Shown here in pieces: positions 16,336-25,404 of a DNA stretch of 64,000 nucleotides. Location: the NCBI GenBank assembly GCA_035063785.1, contig JAPSFS010000013.1:1-64000 (forward strand). Reading direction: 5' to 3'. Below the pieces are notes generated by a model that saw only the letters and a list, made by a program, of their open reading frames with translations, had not been told where the DNA came from and searched no databases. Position 1 is the first letter of the stretch. Each line of letters opens with the position of its first letter. Made by a program: the position numbers and the translations under genes. The DNA is from Comamonas_C sp026954015. Its GTDB lineage: Bacteria > Pseudomonadota > Gammaproteobacteria > Burkholderiales > Burkholderiaceae_C.

Positions 16336-17288
16336 TGCTTGACATTCCTGCGGATCAGTCCCTGCATCGTCGAATACTCGCGCTGCATCTCGGCGACGAG
16401 CTGCGCGTCGGAGGACCACTCCTGGACAATGCCCATTTGTTCCAGCTTTCCCCCGATCGCGGGATCACGAGCTACCTTTTCAAGCGCGCGGGTGAATTTG
16501 TCCGCCACCGCCGTCGGCACCCCTGCCGGCATGAAGAAGGCAAACCACACACCCTGCAATTCCTGCGGATAGCCTAGTTGTCCCAGCGTCGGCACGTCCG
16601 GAAATTCCGGGAACCGGGAGGAGATGGCCAGCCCGCGCAAGGTGCCGGCGCGCATGTGTGAACTGACGGCACCCAGCGCGAGGACGACCGCCTCGATGTG
16701 CCCTCCCAGCACGTCGCTGATGGCTGGAGCGGCGCCCTTGTAGTTCACTGATCGAATGCTCGTCTTCGCGATGGAGTTGATCAGCTGCACGCTGATATCC
16801 CCGGCAGATCCGGGGCCGGCGTTGCCGATATTGATGCTGTTCGGATTGCGCAGGGACTGCTCGACCATCTCCTTGAAGTTCTTGAAGGAAGCATTCGTGC
16901 GCGCCACGAGGATGGACGGTGTGCGCGTCGTGAGCGCCAGCGGTGTCAAGTCCTTGGCAGGGTCGTACGCCGCCGTCTCGGGATCGAGCACGCGGCGGAT
17001 CGTCAGCGGGCTGTTCTGGGCGTAGAGCACCGTGTATCCATCCTTCGGCGCCCGAATGACCGCTTCCGTCCCGATCGATCCGCCCGCGCCCGGGCGGTTG
17101 CCGATGGTGACCGCAACCCCCAGCAGCGTCGAAAGCTCCTGCGCCATCAGGCGAACCGTCGAGTCTGCGGCGTCCCCCGGCGCCAGAGGCGTGATGATGT
17201 TGATAGGCGCCGTGGGGTAGTCATTTGCGTGGACGATCACGGGGATCGGAGACATCAGCGCCAGGCTGAGCAAGTTGCGTCTGTTCAT
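16332..17288 (-). CDS. Bug-family periplasmic substrate-binding protein
   Basis: A 318-residue exported receptor of the tripartite tricarboxylate transporter type. An N-terminal signal peptide starts MNRRNLLSLALMSPIPVIVHA. The Bug landmarks follow: YPTAPINIITPLAPGDAADSTVRL, NRPGAGGSIGTEAVIRAPKDGYT, and VNYKGAAPAISDVLGGHIEA. An AAAGGAGT ribosome-binding site lies upstream of the ATG. No membrane subunits of a tripartite transporter are nearby, which is usual for the expanded Bug families of Burkholderiales. Translationally coupled to the monooxygenase, so the ligand is probably that enzyme's substrate. Confidence 0.92.
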   Translation of the reverse strand: MNRRNLLSLALMSPIPVIVHANDYPTAPINIITPLAPGDAADSTVRLMAQELSTLLGVAVTIGNRPGAGGSIGTEAVIRAPKDGYTVLYAQNSPLTIRRVLDPETAAYDPAKDLTPLALTTRTPSILVARTNASFKNFKEMVEQSLRNPNSINIGNAGPGSAGDISVQLINSIAKTSIRSVNYKGAAPAISDVLGGHIEAVVLALGAVSSHMRAGTLRGLAISSRFPEFPDVPTLGQLGYPQELQGVWFAFFMPAGVPTAVADKFTRALEKVARDPAIGGKLEQMGIVQEWSSDAQLVAEMQREYSTMQGLIRRNVKQ

Positions 17289-17451
17289 GGGTTGACTCCT
17301 TAAAGTGGATGTGATGGAAACTGCCCGGTACTCCCCGGGACAACGCCAAATGGAGTCGATGGACTGGATCAGCGTCGAGAAGGGCACCCAGCACACCGTT
17401 TGATGTGCGGCGGGCGACAGTATGGACACCCATCACTGCGGAAGAAACCCG

Positions 17452-17472
17452 TTTTTGCGCCATGCGCAAAAA
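17452..17472. promoter_or_regulatory. Palindromic operator candidate for the IclR regulator
   Basis: A perfect inverted repeat with arms TTTTTGCGC and GCGCAAAAA around the triplet CAT. It lies in the divergent intergenic region between the Bug/monooxygenase operon and the iclR gene. IclR proteins often bind such palindromes between divergent genes. The ATG at 17462 falls inside the palindrome, which argues that translation of the regulator starts downstream at 17501. Confidence 0.6.
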
Positions 17473-17500
17473 TAGGCAGATCGCACCCGAACGGCCTGCC

Positions 17501-18274
17501 ATGCAAGACAAGAATTTTGTGGAATCCCTGCGCAAGGGTCTGGACGTGTTGACGTGCTTCGATCGGCGCCACACCCGGTTGACGCTGTCGCAAGTGGCCA
17601 GATTGACGCAATCCACGCCGGCATCCGCCAGACGCTCGCTGAGCACACTGGTGCGGCTGGGGTACATGGAGACCGACGGCAAACTGTTCTGGATGCTGCC
17701 CAAATCGCTGCTGGTCGCGTACTCTTTCCTGTCGTCGCGCCCCATGCCGGCGCTGGCCCAGCCGCTGCTGGATGCGCTGGCGGAGCGCACCCGGGAATCC
17801 GCGGCACTGGGCATGCCACTGGATGACGACGCGATCATCATCAGCCGCTCCACGGCGCGGCGCAGCCTGAGCGCCGGTCTGGCCACAGGCTCGCGGTTAC
17901 CGCTCTATTGCTCGGCCATGGGCCGCATCATGCTTTCCAGCCTGCCGCCGCAGGAAGCTCGCGGCCGGCTGCAAGGGCTCGACCGCACCGCACTGACGAA
18001 TCGCACGGTGGTCGACTTGAACGCATTGCTGCGGATGCTCGACACCTGCCGGCAATCTGGCTGGGCCTACTGCGACGAGGAGATAGAACCTGGGGTGCGT
18101 TCGATGGCGGTGCCCGTGCGCGATCCGCAAGGCGCAACCATCGCCGCCATCAGCGTGGCTGCTCGCGCGCACAGGCTCAGCATGGGCGAATTCAGCGAGG
18201 CTTTTCTCGCACCGCTGCAGCGCGCGCGCAATGCGTTGGAGAAAAAACTGTATGCGTGCGCGTTTACACCGTGA
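17501..18274 (+). CDS. IclR-family transcriptional regulator
   Basis: A 257-residue regulator. Residues 1-70 hold the winged-helix domain (FVESLRKGLDVLTCFDRR, SQVARLTQSTPASARRSLSTLVRLGYM). The rest is the IclR effector domain, including GSRLPLYCSAMGRIMLSSL and the late SMAVPVRDPQGATIAAISVAA. Divergent from the Bug-monooxygenase operon, which it probably controls through the palindrome at 17452-17472. ATGs at 17462 and 17405 are in frame, but the first lies within that palindrome. The 3' end overlaps the convergent flavoprotein gene by 11 bases. Confidence 0.88.
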   Translation: MQDKNFVESLRKGLDVLTCFDRRHTRLTLSQVARLTQSTPASARRSLSTLVRLGYMETDGKLFWMLPKSLLVAYSFLSSRPMPALAQPLLDALAERTRESAALGMPLDDDAIIISRSTARRSLSAGLATGSRLPLYCSAMGRIMLSSLPPQEARGRLQGLDRTALTNRTVVDLNALLRMLDTCRQSGWAYCDEEIEPGVRSMAVPVRDPQGATIAAISVAARAHRLSMGEFSEAFLAPLQRARNALEKKLYACAFTP

Positions 18275-19691
18275 AGATCTTGCCGGGATTCATGATGTCG
18301 TGCGGGTCGAGCGCCTGCTTGATCGCGCGCATCACGCCGATCGCGCCCGCGCCCGCTTCGTCGACGAGGAACCCCATCTTGTGCAGGCCTATGCCGTGCT
18401 CGCCGGTGCAGGTGCCGCCCAGCGCGAGCGCGCGCGCGACCACCTGGCGGTTGAGCTGCTCGGCGCGTTCGCGCTCGTCGGTGCTTGCAGGATCGATCAG
18501 GTAGCCCATGTGGAAGTTGCCGTCGCCCACGTGGCCCACCATGAAGTAGGGCACGCCGCTGGCCTTGGCCTCGTCCACGCTGGCGAGCAGCGCATCCGCC
18601 AGGCGCGAGATCGGCACGCACACGTCGGTGGTGATGGCGCGCGCGCCGGGGCGGCTTTGCACGCCTGCGAAGTAGGCGTTGTGCCGCGCGGTCCACAGGC
18701 GCGTGCGCTCCTCGGGCGTGTCGGCCCACTGAAAGTCCGCGCCGCCGTGTTCGTCGGCCAGCGCGCGCACGCTCTCGACCTGTCCCTGCACACCCGCGGG
18801 CGAGCCATGGAATTCCATGAGCAGCATGGGCGAGGGGCGCAGGTCGAGCTTGCTGTACTGGTTGACGATGCGCACCGTGCCTTCGTCGATGAACTCCACG
18901 CGCGCGATCGGCACGCCGAGCTGGATGGTTTCGATGACGGTGTCCACCGCATCGGCCACCGTGGGGAAGGAGCACACCGCGGCGCGCACCGCCTCGGGCA
19001 GCGGGTAGATGCGCAGCGTGACTTCGGTGATGACGCCCAGCGTCCCCTCGCTGCCGACGAACAGCCGCGTGAGGTCGTAACCCGCGCTGCTCTTCCGGGC
19101 GCGCGTGCCGGTGCGGATCACCTCGCCGCTGGCAGTGACGACTTCCAGCGCCAGCACGTTCTCGCGCATCGTGCCGTAGCGCACCGCGTTGGTGCCACTG
19201 GCGCGCGTGGCCGTCATGCCGCCGAGCGTGGCATTGGCGCCGGGGTCGATCGGGAAGAACAGGCCCTGCGTGCGGATCTCCGCATTGAGCTGCTCGCGCG
19301 TGACGCCGGGCTGCACCGTGACGGTGAGGTCTTCGGCGTTGACGCTGAGCACGCGGTTCATGCGGCCCAGGTCCAGGCTCACGCCGCCCTGCACCGCGAG
19401 CAGGTGGCCTTCCAGCGACGAGCCTATGCCGTAGGGGATCACCGGCACGCGGTACTGCGCGCACAGGCGCACGGCGTCGGCTGCGTCCTGCGTGCTTTCG
19501 GCAAACACCACGGCGGCCGGGGGGGGCACGCTGGTGAAGGCCGATTCGTCGCGCCCGTGCTGTTCGCGCACCGCAAGCGCGCTGGAGCATTGCGCGCCGA
19601 AGCGCTCCTGCAGCGCGACGAGCAGCGCCTCGGGCACCGGGCGTTGTACGACTTCGGGAAGCAGATGGGTGGCAGGGGCGGGGGCGTTCAT
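18264..19691 (-). CDS. FAD-linked oxidase, D-lactate dehydrogenase (cytochrome) type
   Basis: A 475-residue flavoprotein of the VAO/PCMH group. The FAD-binding domain shows PVIPYGIGSSLEGHLLAVQGGVSLDL and PGANATLGGMTATRASGTNAVRYGTMRENVL. The C-terminal substrate domain has VGHVGDGNFHMGYLID and ends GGTCTGEHGIGLHKMGFL...LDPHDIMNPGKI, the classic D-lactate/2-hydroxy-acid dehydrogenase ending. It likely oxidises a D-2-hydroxy acid and passes electrons to the respiratory chain. The substrate is not proven; glycolate-oxidase-like activity is possible. The ATG at 19691 begins MNAPAPATHLLPEVV. Confidence 0.9.
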   Translation of the reverse strand: MNAPAPATHLLPEVVQRPVPEALLVALQERFGAQCSSALAVREQHGRDESAFTSVPPPAAVVFAESTQDAADAVRLCAQYRVPVIPYGIGSSLEGHLLAVQGGVSLDLGRMNRVLSVNAEDLTVTVQPGVTREQLNAEIRTQGLFFPIDPGANATLGGMTATRASGTNAVRYGTMRENVLALEVVTASGEVIRTGTRARKSSAGYDLTRLFVGSEGTLGVITEVTLRIYPLPEAVRAAVCSFPTVADAVDTVIETIQLGVPIARVEFIDEGTVRIVNQYSKLDLRPSPMLLMEFHGSPAGVQGQVESVRALADEHGGADFQWADTPEERTRLWTARHNAYFAGVQSRPGARAITTDVCVPISRLADALLASVDEAKASGVPYFMVGHVGDGNFHMGYLIDPASTDERERAEQLNRQVVARALALGGTCTGEHGIGLHKMGFLVDEAGAGAIGVMRAIKQALDPHDIMNPGKIFTV

Positions 19692-19763
19692 GGCGGGCCT
19701 ATCGATGACGTAGCCGCATTCTAGAAAGCCGCGCCCAACCTTGCGCGGGCGCGGGTCGCCCGC

Positions 19764-20426
19764 TCAGGGTTGCTGCTGCAGCCACACCTGCACGTCGGCC
19801 GCCACCTGCGCGGCGGCTTCGGCAAGCGCGCGCGCGCCGCCCGCGGCGTCGGGCGTGGCCGCGGGCCGCTGCGCGACGAACACGCGCTGCACGCGGCGCT
19901 GCTCGCCACCGGCGCCGCCCTGCGCGAGCGAAGCGCGCACGCGCACCAGCCCCACGCTCTGCTCGGGCGTGCTGAACACCTGGCTGAACTCTTCCAGATC
20001 GACGCGCAGCACGTCGGGCAGCGTGCCGGCCACCATCTGCCCCTGCGCGCCCGGCCCGAGCACCGCGCGGTGCGCGCCGAGCTCGCGGCGCAGCGCCTGT
20101 GCCAGCAGGTCGGCGGGCGGCTGGCTCCAGCGCGACTGGCCGTAGGGCCGTGGCTGCTGCGCGTTGGCGTAGGCAAGGCGGTAGCGCAGCGCGGTGCCAT
20201 CGGGCAGGCCGCTCGCCTGCACCCGCGCGAGCACGATGGGCGCACGTGGCACGGGCCGCTCCTGCGCCACCGCCGTGGGGCCGGGGCCGAAATCGTAGGT
20301 CTCGACCACCGCCGGGGGTTGCGGCAGGGACGAGCATGCGGCCAGCGCGGCCGCAAGCATCAAGCACAAAACGGCTCCAGCCCTTGTCTGACATGCGCTG
20401 ACAGCTATGATTTTGGTATTTTTCAT
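19764..20426 (-). CDS. ABC-type transport auxiliary lipoprotein (PqiC/MlaE-system type)
   Basis: A 220-residue lipoprotein. The lipobox LAAALAACSS places the lipidated cysteine near residue 31. The mature part resembles the ABC_trans_aux family: VETYDFGP, IVLARVQASGLPDGTALRYRLAYANAQQPRPY and WSQPPADLLAQALRREL. It is the last gene of the lipid-transport operon and would act at the outer membrane. The first 20 codons before the hydrophobic segment are encoded by a copy of the dispersed repeat (20372-20421), so the N-terminal tail is repeat-derived. It follows the mlaD-like gene by six bases. Confidence 0.88.
   Translation of the reverse strand: MKNTKIIAVSACQTRAGAVLCLMLAAALAACSSLPQPPAVVETYDFGPGPTAVAQERPVPRAPIVLARVQASGLPDGTALRYRLAYANAQQPRPYGQSRWSQPPADLLAQALRRELGAHRAVLGPGAQGQMVAGTLPDVLRVDLEEFSQVFSTPEQSVGLVRVRASLAQGGAGGEQRRVQRVFVAQRPAATPDAAGGARALAEAAAQVAADVQVWLQQQP
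20372..20421 (-). repeat. Dispersed repeat within the lipoprotein N-terminal coding region
   Basis: Contains CTTGTCTGACATGCGCTGACAGCTATGA, a reverse-orientation copy with the GCGCTG.CAGCTAT end. It encodes the residues between the initiator and the lipoprotein signal helix. Confidence 0.55.
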
Positions 20427-20432
20427 GGAAAA

Positions 20433-21410
20433 TCACCGGGCCGCAGGGGGTGGAACAAAGCCGGGCTCGCCCGGTCCGGGTGCGGCACGCGGCGCACCGT
20501 AGAGCAGCGACTGCGGGTTCTCGCCCACGCCGCTCGCCACCTGGCCCAGGCCTCGCGCGGCCTGCGTCACCGCGTCGGCGGCGCGGTCCACCTGCACGAG
20601 CGTGCCGCGGCCCACGCGCTCGGTCACGCCGGTGAGCGCGCGCGCGCTGCGGGCGGCCTCGCCAAGCACGCCGTCGGGCGCGCTCAGCACCTGCATCGCC
20701 TGCCCCACCTGCTGCGCCGCCTTGGCGGTGTTGTCGCTTGCTTCGCGCAGCGCGGCGAGCGACTGGCGCGCCTCGCTCAGCACCGCAGGCGCCTGCGCGA
20801 GCGCCGGGGCGAGGCCGGTGCGCACGGTGTCGTCCAGCCCGCGCGCGAGGCGGCCGACGCTGCCGACGGCGGCGCTCAGCTCGGTCAGCGTGGTGTCCAG
20901 GTGATGCAGGTTGTCGTCGCTCAACAGACGGTTCACGCGCTCGGTCGCCTCCTGCACACGCGCGAGGATCAAGGGCCCCTGCTCGGCGAGCTGGCTGAAC
21001 GGCGAGCTTTGCAGCGGCAGGCGCGGCAGGCCGCTCGCGCCCGGTGCGGGGCGCTGCAGCGGCGCCTGCGCGTCGTCGAGCAGCACGTGCGCGAGCCCGG
21101 TCACGCCCTGGTAGCCCAGCGTTGCGTAGGTGGTGGCGCTTACTGGCGCGTCGGCGTTGACCGCGATGCGGATGAGCACGTTGCCCGACTGCTGCGGATC
21201 GAAGCCGATGCGCTCCACCCGCCCCACCGCGACGCCCTTGTAGCGCACCGCCGCCTGCGGCTGCAGGCCCGAGACGCTCTCGCGGCTGGAGAGCTCGTAC
21301 AGCGTGTAGTTCGCGCGGTCGCGCGTGAGCCACAGCCCCAGCGCCGCGAGCAACGCCGCCACGACGATCACGAAGAGCCCGGCGGCCAGGGCGTGTGAAC
21401 GGTTTTCCAT
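20433..21410 (-). CDS. MlaD/MCE-family periplasmic lipid-transport protein
   Basis: A 325-residue protein anchored by one N-terminal helix (ALAAGLFVIVVAALLAALGLWL), with an MCE domain at residues 35-120: TLYELSSRESVSGLQPQAAVRYKGVAVGRVERIGFDP. A long alanine-rich helical C-terminal part follows and ends in a Pro/Gly tail. MCE proteins form rings that shuttle phospholipids across the periplasm with the MlaE/MlaF transporter. The ATG at 21410 was chosen over a TTG four codons earlier. A MITE-like element lies between this gene and the upstream ATPase gene. Confidence 0.9.
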   Translation of the reverse strand: MENRSHALAAGLFVIVVAALLAALGLWLTRDRANYTLYELSSRESVSGLQPQAAVRYKGVAVGRVERIGFDPQQSGNVLIRIAVNADAPVSATTYATLGYQGVTGLAHVLLDDAQAPLQRPAPGASGLPRLPLQSSPFSQLAEQGPLILARVQEATERVNRLLSDDNLHHLDTTLTELSAAVGSVGRLARGLDDTVRTGLAPALAQAPAVLSEARQSLAALREASDNTAKAAQQVGQAMQVLSAPDGVLGEAARSARALTGVTERVGRGTLVQVDRAADAVTQAARGLGQVASGVGENPQSLLYGAPRAAPGPGEPGFVPPPAAR

Positions 21411-21430
21411 CAGCGCCTGCAAATGTAAGG

Positions 21431-21591
21431 CAACGCTGAACCAGTCCCTGCCACGCAGCGCCTCCTTGGTGTGCGCGCGCTGCTGCGTTGCAAATCCTCG
21501 CCATGGCTATGGCCATGGCTGTGGTTTACGCCTTGCATCGCGTCACTAACCAAGGCGCGCTGCATCGCCTGTACTGGTTCAGCGTTGCCAT
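21431..21591. repeat. MITE-like palindromic element, copy 1
   Basis: About 160 bases bounded by terminal inverted repeats: GGCAACGCTGAACCAGT at the left and its complement ACTGGTTCAGCGTTGCC at the right. The interior holds CGCCATGGCTATGGCCATGGC. The reverse complement aligns with the element at about 25607-25768, including GATGCAAGGCG..., AGCCATGGC and TTGCAACGC. No transposase is encoded. It separates two genes of the Mla-like operon. Confidence 0.75.
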
Positions 21592-21624
21592 AGGGAAGGG
21601 CCCGGACGGGATACGGGTATTTTT

Positions 21625-22434
21625 TCATACGCCCGCCCCCGGGGTGGACGGCGGGGGCGCAGCCGCGCGCCGACCGCGCTCCCCGAGGAAGAAATGCTCG
21701 ATGAACGGGTGGCGCAGGCGCACTACCTCCTGCGGCGTACCCTCGACGATCACGCGCTTTTCCGCGAGCACCGCCACGCGCGTGGACAGCGCGTACAGCG
21801 TGTCCAGGTCGTGCGTCACCATGATTACGGTGAGCCCAAGCTGCGCGTGCAGCTCGCGCAAGAGTGCGCAGAATTCATCGGAGCTGTTCGGGTCGAGCCC
21901 CGCCGTGGGCTCGTCGAGCAGCAGCAGCGGCGGGTCCATGATGAGCGCGCGCGCCAGCGCCACGCGCTTGATCATGCCGCCCGACAGATCGGCGGGCATG
22001 CGGGTCGCAGTCTCGGCCGCCAGGCCCACGAGGCGCAGCTTGACCATCGCCGCCGCTCGCACCACGTCGCGCGGCAGCGTTCCGAGCTCTTCGAGCGCGA
22101 ACGCGACGTTCTCCAGCACGCTGAATGCCGAGAACAGCGCGCCGTGCTGGAACAGCATGCCCACGCGGCTGCTCGCGCCGTCGCCCACCAGCTCCGACGC
22201 CGGGCGCCCGAGCACGCTCACACCGCCACGCGTGGGACGCGTGAGCCCGAGGATGTGACGCAGCAGCACCGTCTTGCCCGTGCCCGAGCCGCCGACGAGC
22301 GAGACGATCTCGCCCGCGCGCACCGTCAGGTTCAGCCCCTCGTGCACCGTGAACGCCTCGGTGCCCTTCCCGAACACCGTGGCCAGGTCGCGGATCTCGA
22401 CGATGGCAGGGTTCGGCGGCGCGATCGTGGGCAT
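21625..22434 (-). CDS. ABC transporter ATP-binding protein, MlaF-like
   Basis: A 269-residue cytoplasmic ATPase. Walker A is GGSGTGKT, the signature is LSGGMIKRVALARAL, and Walker B is LLLLDEPTAGLDP with a following switch histidine in VTHDLD. LFQHGALFSAFSVLENVAF is the MlaF-type Q-loop segment. It pairs with the MlaE-like permease two bases upstream to drive lipid transport to or from the outer membrane. Confidence 0.92.
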   Translation of the reverse strand: MPTIAPPNPAIVEIRDLATVFGKGTEAFTVHEGLNLTVRAGEIVSLVGGSGTGKTVLLRHILGLTRPTRGGVSVLGRPASELVGDGASSRVGMLFQHGALFSAFSVLENVAFALEELGTLPRDVVRAAAMVKLRLVGLAAETATRMPADLSGGMIKRVALARALIMDPPLLLLDEPTAGLDPNSSDEFCALLRELHAQLGLTVIMVTHDLDTLYALSTRVAVLAEKRVIVEGTPQEVVRLRHPFIEHFFLGERGRRAAAPPPSTPGAGV

Positions 22435-22436
22435 GC

Positions 22437-23552
22437 TCACACCCCGAAGTTCCTGAACGCCACGGCGAACACCGCATCCACGAGGATCACCATGGTGATC
22501 GCGCTCACCACCGACGCGGTCGTGCCCTCGCCCAGGCTCTGCGTGTTGGGCTTCACGTTCAGCCCCCAGTGGCAGCCGATGAGCGCAATGCCGACGCCAA
22601 ACACCACCGATTTGCCCATGGCAACCCACAGGTTGGAGGCGTTGACCGCCAACGGCAGCGCCTGCGCGAAGTACGCGGGCGAGATGCCCATCGTCAGGTC
22701 CGCCGCGAGCATGCCCCCGGCCAGCGCCGCGAGCGTCGTCCACAGCGCCACGAGCGGCATCGCCACCGCCAGCGCGAGCGCGCGCGGCATCACCAGCCGA
22801 AAGCCGTGCGCGATGCCCATCACGCGCATCGCGTCCAGCTCCTCGGTCACGCGCATCACGCCGATCTGCGCGGTGATCGCCGAGCCCGAGCGCCCCGCGA
22901 CGAGGATGGCCGCGAGCATGGGCCCGAGCTCGCGGATCAGCGAGATGCCCAGGATGTTCACGATGAAGGCCTCGGCGCCAAACTGGCGCAACTGCAGGCT
23001 CATCAGGTAGGCGAGCACGATGCCGATGAGAAACCCCACGAGCGCGGTGATCGGCAGCGCCGCCGCGCCCATGCGGTAGACGTGGCCGGAGAAATCGCGC
23101 CACGGCCCGCGCGCGGGCGCACGCACCAGACGCAGCACGTCGAGCAGCAACTGGCCCACGAGCTCGACCATATCGCGCCCGTAGCGCAGCGCCTGCAGCA
23201 CCAGCATGCCCAGGTGGTCGATCGGGCGCGAGGGCGCATGCACCTGCGGCTGCTCGGCGGGCGAGAACTGCGCGACGCGCTCGAGCAGCGCGCGCTGCGC
23301 ATCGGAGAGCTCCAGGCGCTCGGGCCAGCGCCCGCCCCAGTGCTGCCACAGCACCTGCGCGCCGATATGGTCCAGCCGCCCAAGCTGCGCCAGGTCCCAC
23401 GCATCCCCGGCGCCGCAGGCGCGCAACTGGCGCGCGAGCCGCCGCGCCGCGCCGCGGTCGGCGAAGGCCGCGGCCACCCAGTCGCCCTGCAGACGCGCAC
23501 AGGACGACGGCGTGCGCTCGCAGACCAGTGACGGTGGTGTGTAGGACGGCAT
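22437..23552 (-). CDS. MlaE-family permease with N-terminal STAS-like region
   Basis: A 371-residue inner-membrane protein. Residues 1-115 form a soluble region with STAS-like character (WDLAQLGRLDHIGAQVLWQHWG), and residues 130-371 form the MlaE permease domain. The family core is clear in ALVGFLIGIVLAYLMSLQL, FIVNILGISLIRELGPMLAAILVAGRSGSAITAQIGVM and ELDAMRVMGI. The ATG at 23552 was preferred to a longer frame that reads through low-quality sequence. First gene of the operon permease-ATPase-MCE protein-lipoprotein. Confidence 0.92.
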   Translation of the reverse strand: MPSYTPPSLVCERTPSSCARLQGDWVAAAFADRGAARRLARQLRACGAGDAWDLAQLGRLDHIGAQVLWQHWGGRWPERLELSDAQRALLERVAQFSPAEQPQVHAPSRPIDHLGMLVLQALRYGRDMVELVGQLLLDVLRLVRAPARGPWRDFSGHVYRMGAAALPITALVGFLIGIVLAYLMSLQLRQFGAEAFIVNILGISLIRELGPMLAAILVAGRSGSAITAQIGVMRVTEELDAMRVMGIAHGFRLVMPRALALAVAMPLVALWTTLAALAGGMLAADLTMGISPAYFAQALPLAVNASNLWVAMGKSVVFGVGIALIGCHWGLNVKPNTQSLGEGTTASVVSAITMVILVDAVFAVAFRNFGV

Positions 23553-23736
23553 GAAGGCGCCAAGTGTCACACAACAGCGCGGGCGCGCCCATAGGCACCT
23601 GGCCCATGAACAAAACCGGCTGTGGCGCCCTTCCATCAAGCGCCGGCAGCTTTCATTTTAAGAGTAACCGGAAAATACTTCCCCCGCGCCCGGGCGCGTC
23701 GCACAATCGGTGCAACCCGACCGCGCCCGTTCCTTC

Positions 23737-25404
23737 ATGAGCAACACCACCTTCGACACCATCATCATCGGCGCCGGCACCGCCGGCTCGCTGCTCGCCA
23801 ACCGGCTCAGCAAGGATCCGCAACGGCGCGTGCTGCTGCTCGAGGCCGGCCCGCGCGACAACTACCACTGGATCCACATCCCCGTGGGTTACCTCTACTG
23901 CATCGGCAACCCGCGCACCGACTGGCTCTACCAGACCGAGCCCGACGCGGGCCTGAACGGCCGCCAGTTGCGCTATCCGCGCGGCAGGACGCTGGGCGGG
24001 TGCTCGAGCATCAACGGCATGCTCTACCTGCGCGGGCAGGCGCAGGACTACGAGCACTGGGCCGACGTGACGGGCGAGGACGCCTGGCGCTGGAGCAACG
24101 TGCTCGCCACCTTCAAGCGCCACGAAGACCACTGGCGGCTGGACCGGCCCGAGGGCGTGCCCGAAGACTTCAAGCGCCTGCACGCCAACTTTTCCACCGG
24201 CAGCAGCGGCGAGTGGCGCGTGGAGCGCCAGCGCCTGCGCTGGGAGATTCTGGATGCGTTTGCCGCCGCCGCCGTGCAGGCGGGCATCCCCGCGACCACG
24301 GACTTCAACACCGGCAACAACGAGGGCGTGGGCTACTTCGAGGTGAACCAGCGCCGCGGCTGGCGCTGGAACACCGCCAAGGCCTTCCTGCGCCCCACCT
24401 GCGAGGCCCGCGCCAACTGCACCATCTGGACCGGCGCGCAGGCGACGAAGCTCATCGTCACCCACGAGCCCGACGGGCGCCGGCGCTGCACCGGCGTGCA
24501 GGTGCTCAGGGACGGCCAGCAGGTGACGGTGCACGCCGCGCGCGAGGTGGTCCTGAGCGCGGGCTCGATCAACTCGCCGCAACTGCTGCAGCTCTCGGGC
24601 ATAGGCCCCGGCGCGCTCCTGCAGCGCCACGGCATCCCGGTGATCCACGACCTGCCCGGCGTGGGCGCCAACCTGCAGGACCACCTGCAGATCCGCGCGG
24701 TCTTCAAGGTGCAGGGCGTGCCCACGCTCAACACGCTGGTGAGCGACCCCTTCGGCAAGGCCTGGATCGGGCTGCAGTACCTCTTCACGCGCAGCGGCCC
24801 GATGAGCATGGCGCCCTCGCAGCTCGGCGCGTTCACGCGCTCCGGCCCCGAGCGCGAGCGGCCCAATCTGGAATTTCACGTGCAGCCGCTGTCGCTCGAT
24901 GCCTTCGGCGAGCCGCTGCACGAGTTCCCCGCCTTCACCGCCAGCGTGTGCAACCTGCAGCCCACGAGCCGCGGCAGCGTGCAGATCAGGAGCGCCAACT
25001 TCAAGGACGCGCCCGCGATCGCGCCCAACTACCTGTCCACGCCCGAAGACCGTTTGATTGCCGCCAACAGCCTGCGCATCACGCGCCGCATCGCCGCGCA
25101 ACCGGCGCTGGCGCGCTACCGGCCCGAGGAATACAAGCCCGGCGTGCAGTTCCAGAGCGACGAAGACCTCGCGCGCCTGGCGGGCGACATCGCCACCACC
25201 ATCTTTCACCCCGTGGGCACCACGCGCATGGGCCGCGCGGACGACCCGCAGGCGGTGCTCGACGCCCGCCTGCGCGTGCGCGGCGTCGAGGGCCTGCGCG
25301 TGGTGGACGCGGGCGCCATGCCCACGATCACGAGCGGCAACACCAACAGCCCCACGCTCATGATGGCCGAGATGGCGGCGCAATGGATGACCGCTGACCG
25401 ATAG
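23737..25404 (+). CDS. GMC-family FAD oxidoreductase (choline dehydrogenase-like)
   Basis: A 555-residue flavoenzyme. The N-terminal FAD site is TIIIGAGTAGSLLANRLS, followed by the GMC signature 1 region PRGRTLGGCSSINGMLYLRG. Signature 2 is GSINSPQLLQLSGIGP. The C-terminal active-site histidine lies in FHPVGTTRMG, with the final GNTNSPTLMMAEM. Such enzymes oxidise alcohols; alkane-derived alcohols, choline or glucose are possible and the substrate is not evident. The ATG at 23737 is the start expected from the conserved N-terminus. Confidence 0.92.
   Translation: MSNTTFDTIIIGAGTAGSLLANRLSKDPQRRVLLLEAGPRDNYHWIHIPVGYLYCIGNPRTDWLYQTEPDAGLNGRQLRYPRGRTLGGCSSINGMLYLRGQAQDYEHWADVTGEDAWRWSNVLATFKRHEDHWRLDRPEGVPEDFKRLHANFSTGSSGEWRVERQRLRWEILDAFAAAAVQAGIPATTDFNTGNNEGVGYFEVNQRRGWRWNTAKAFLRPTCEARANCTIWTGAQATKLIVTHEPDGRRRCTGVQVLRDGQQVTVHAAREVVLSAGSINSPQLLQLSGIGPGALLQRHGIPVIHDLPGVGANLQDHLQIRAVFKVQGVPTLNTLVSDPFGKAWIGLQYLFTRSGPMSMAPSQLGAFTRSGPERERPNLEFHVQPLSLDAFGEPLHEFPAFTASVCNLQPTSRGSVQIRSANFKDAPAIAPNYLSTPEDRLIAANSLRITRRIAAQPALARYRPEEYKPGVQFQSDEDLARLAGDIATTIFHPVGTTRMGRADDPQAVLDARLRVRGVEGLRVVDAGAMPTITSGNTNSPTLMMAEMAAQWMTADR

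Noticed and set aside
18067..19590. 507-codon minus-strand frame over the lactate-dehydrogenase-like gene
   Set aside because: Arg/Ala-rich shadow of the recognised flavoprotein in a different frame, with no domain.
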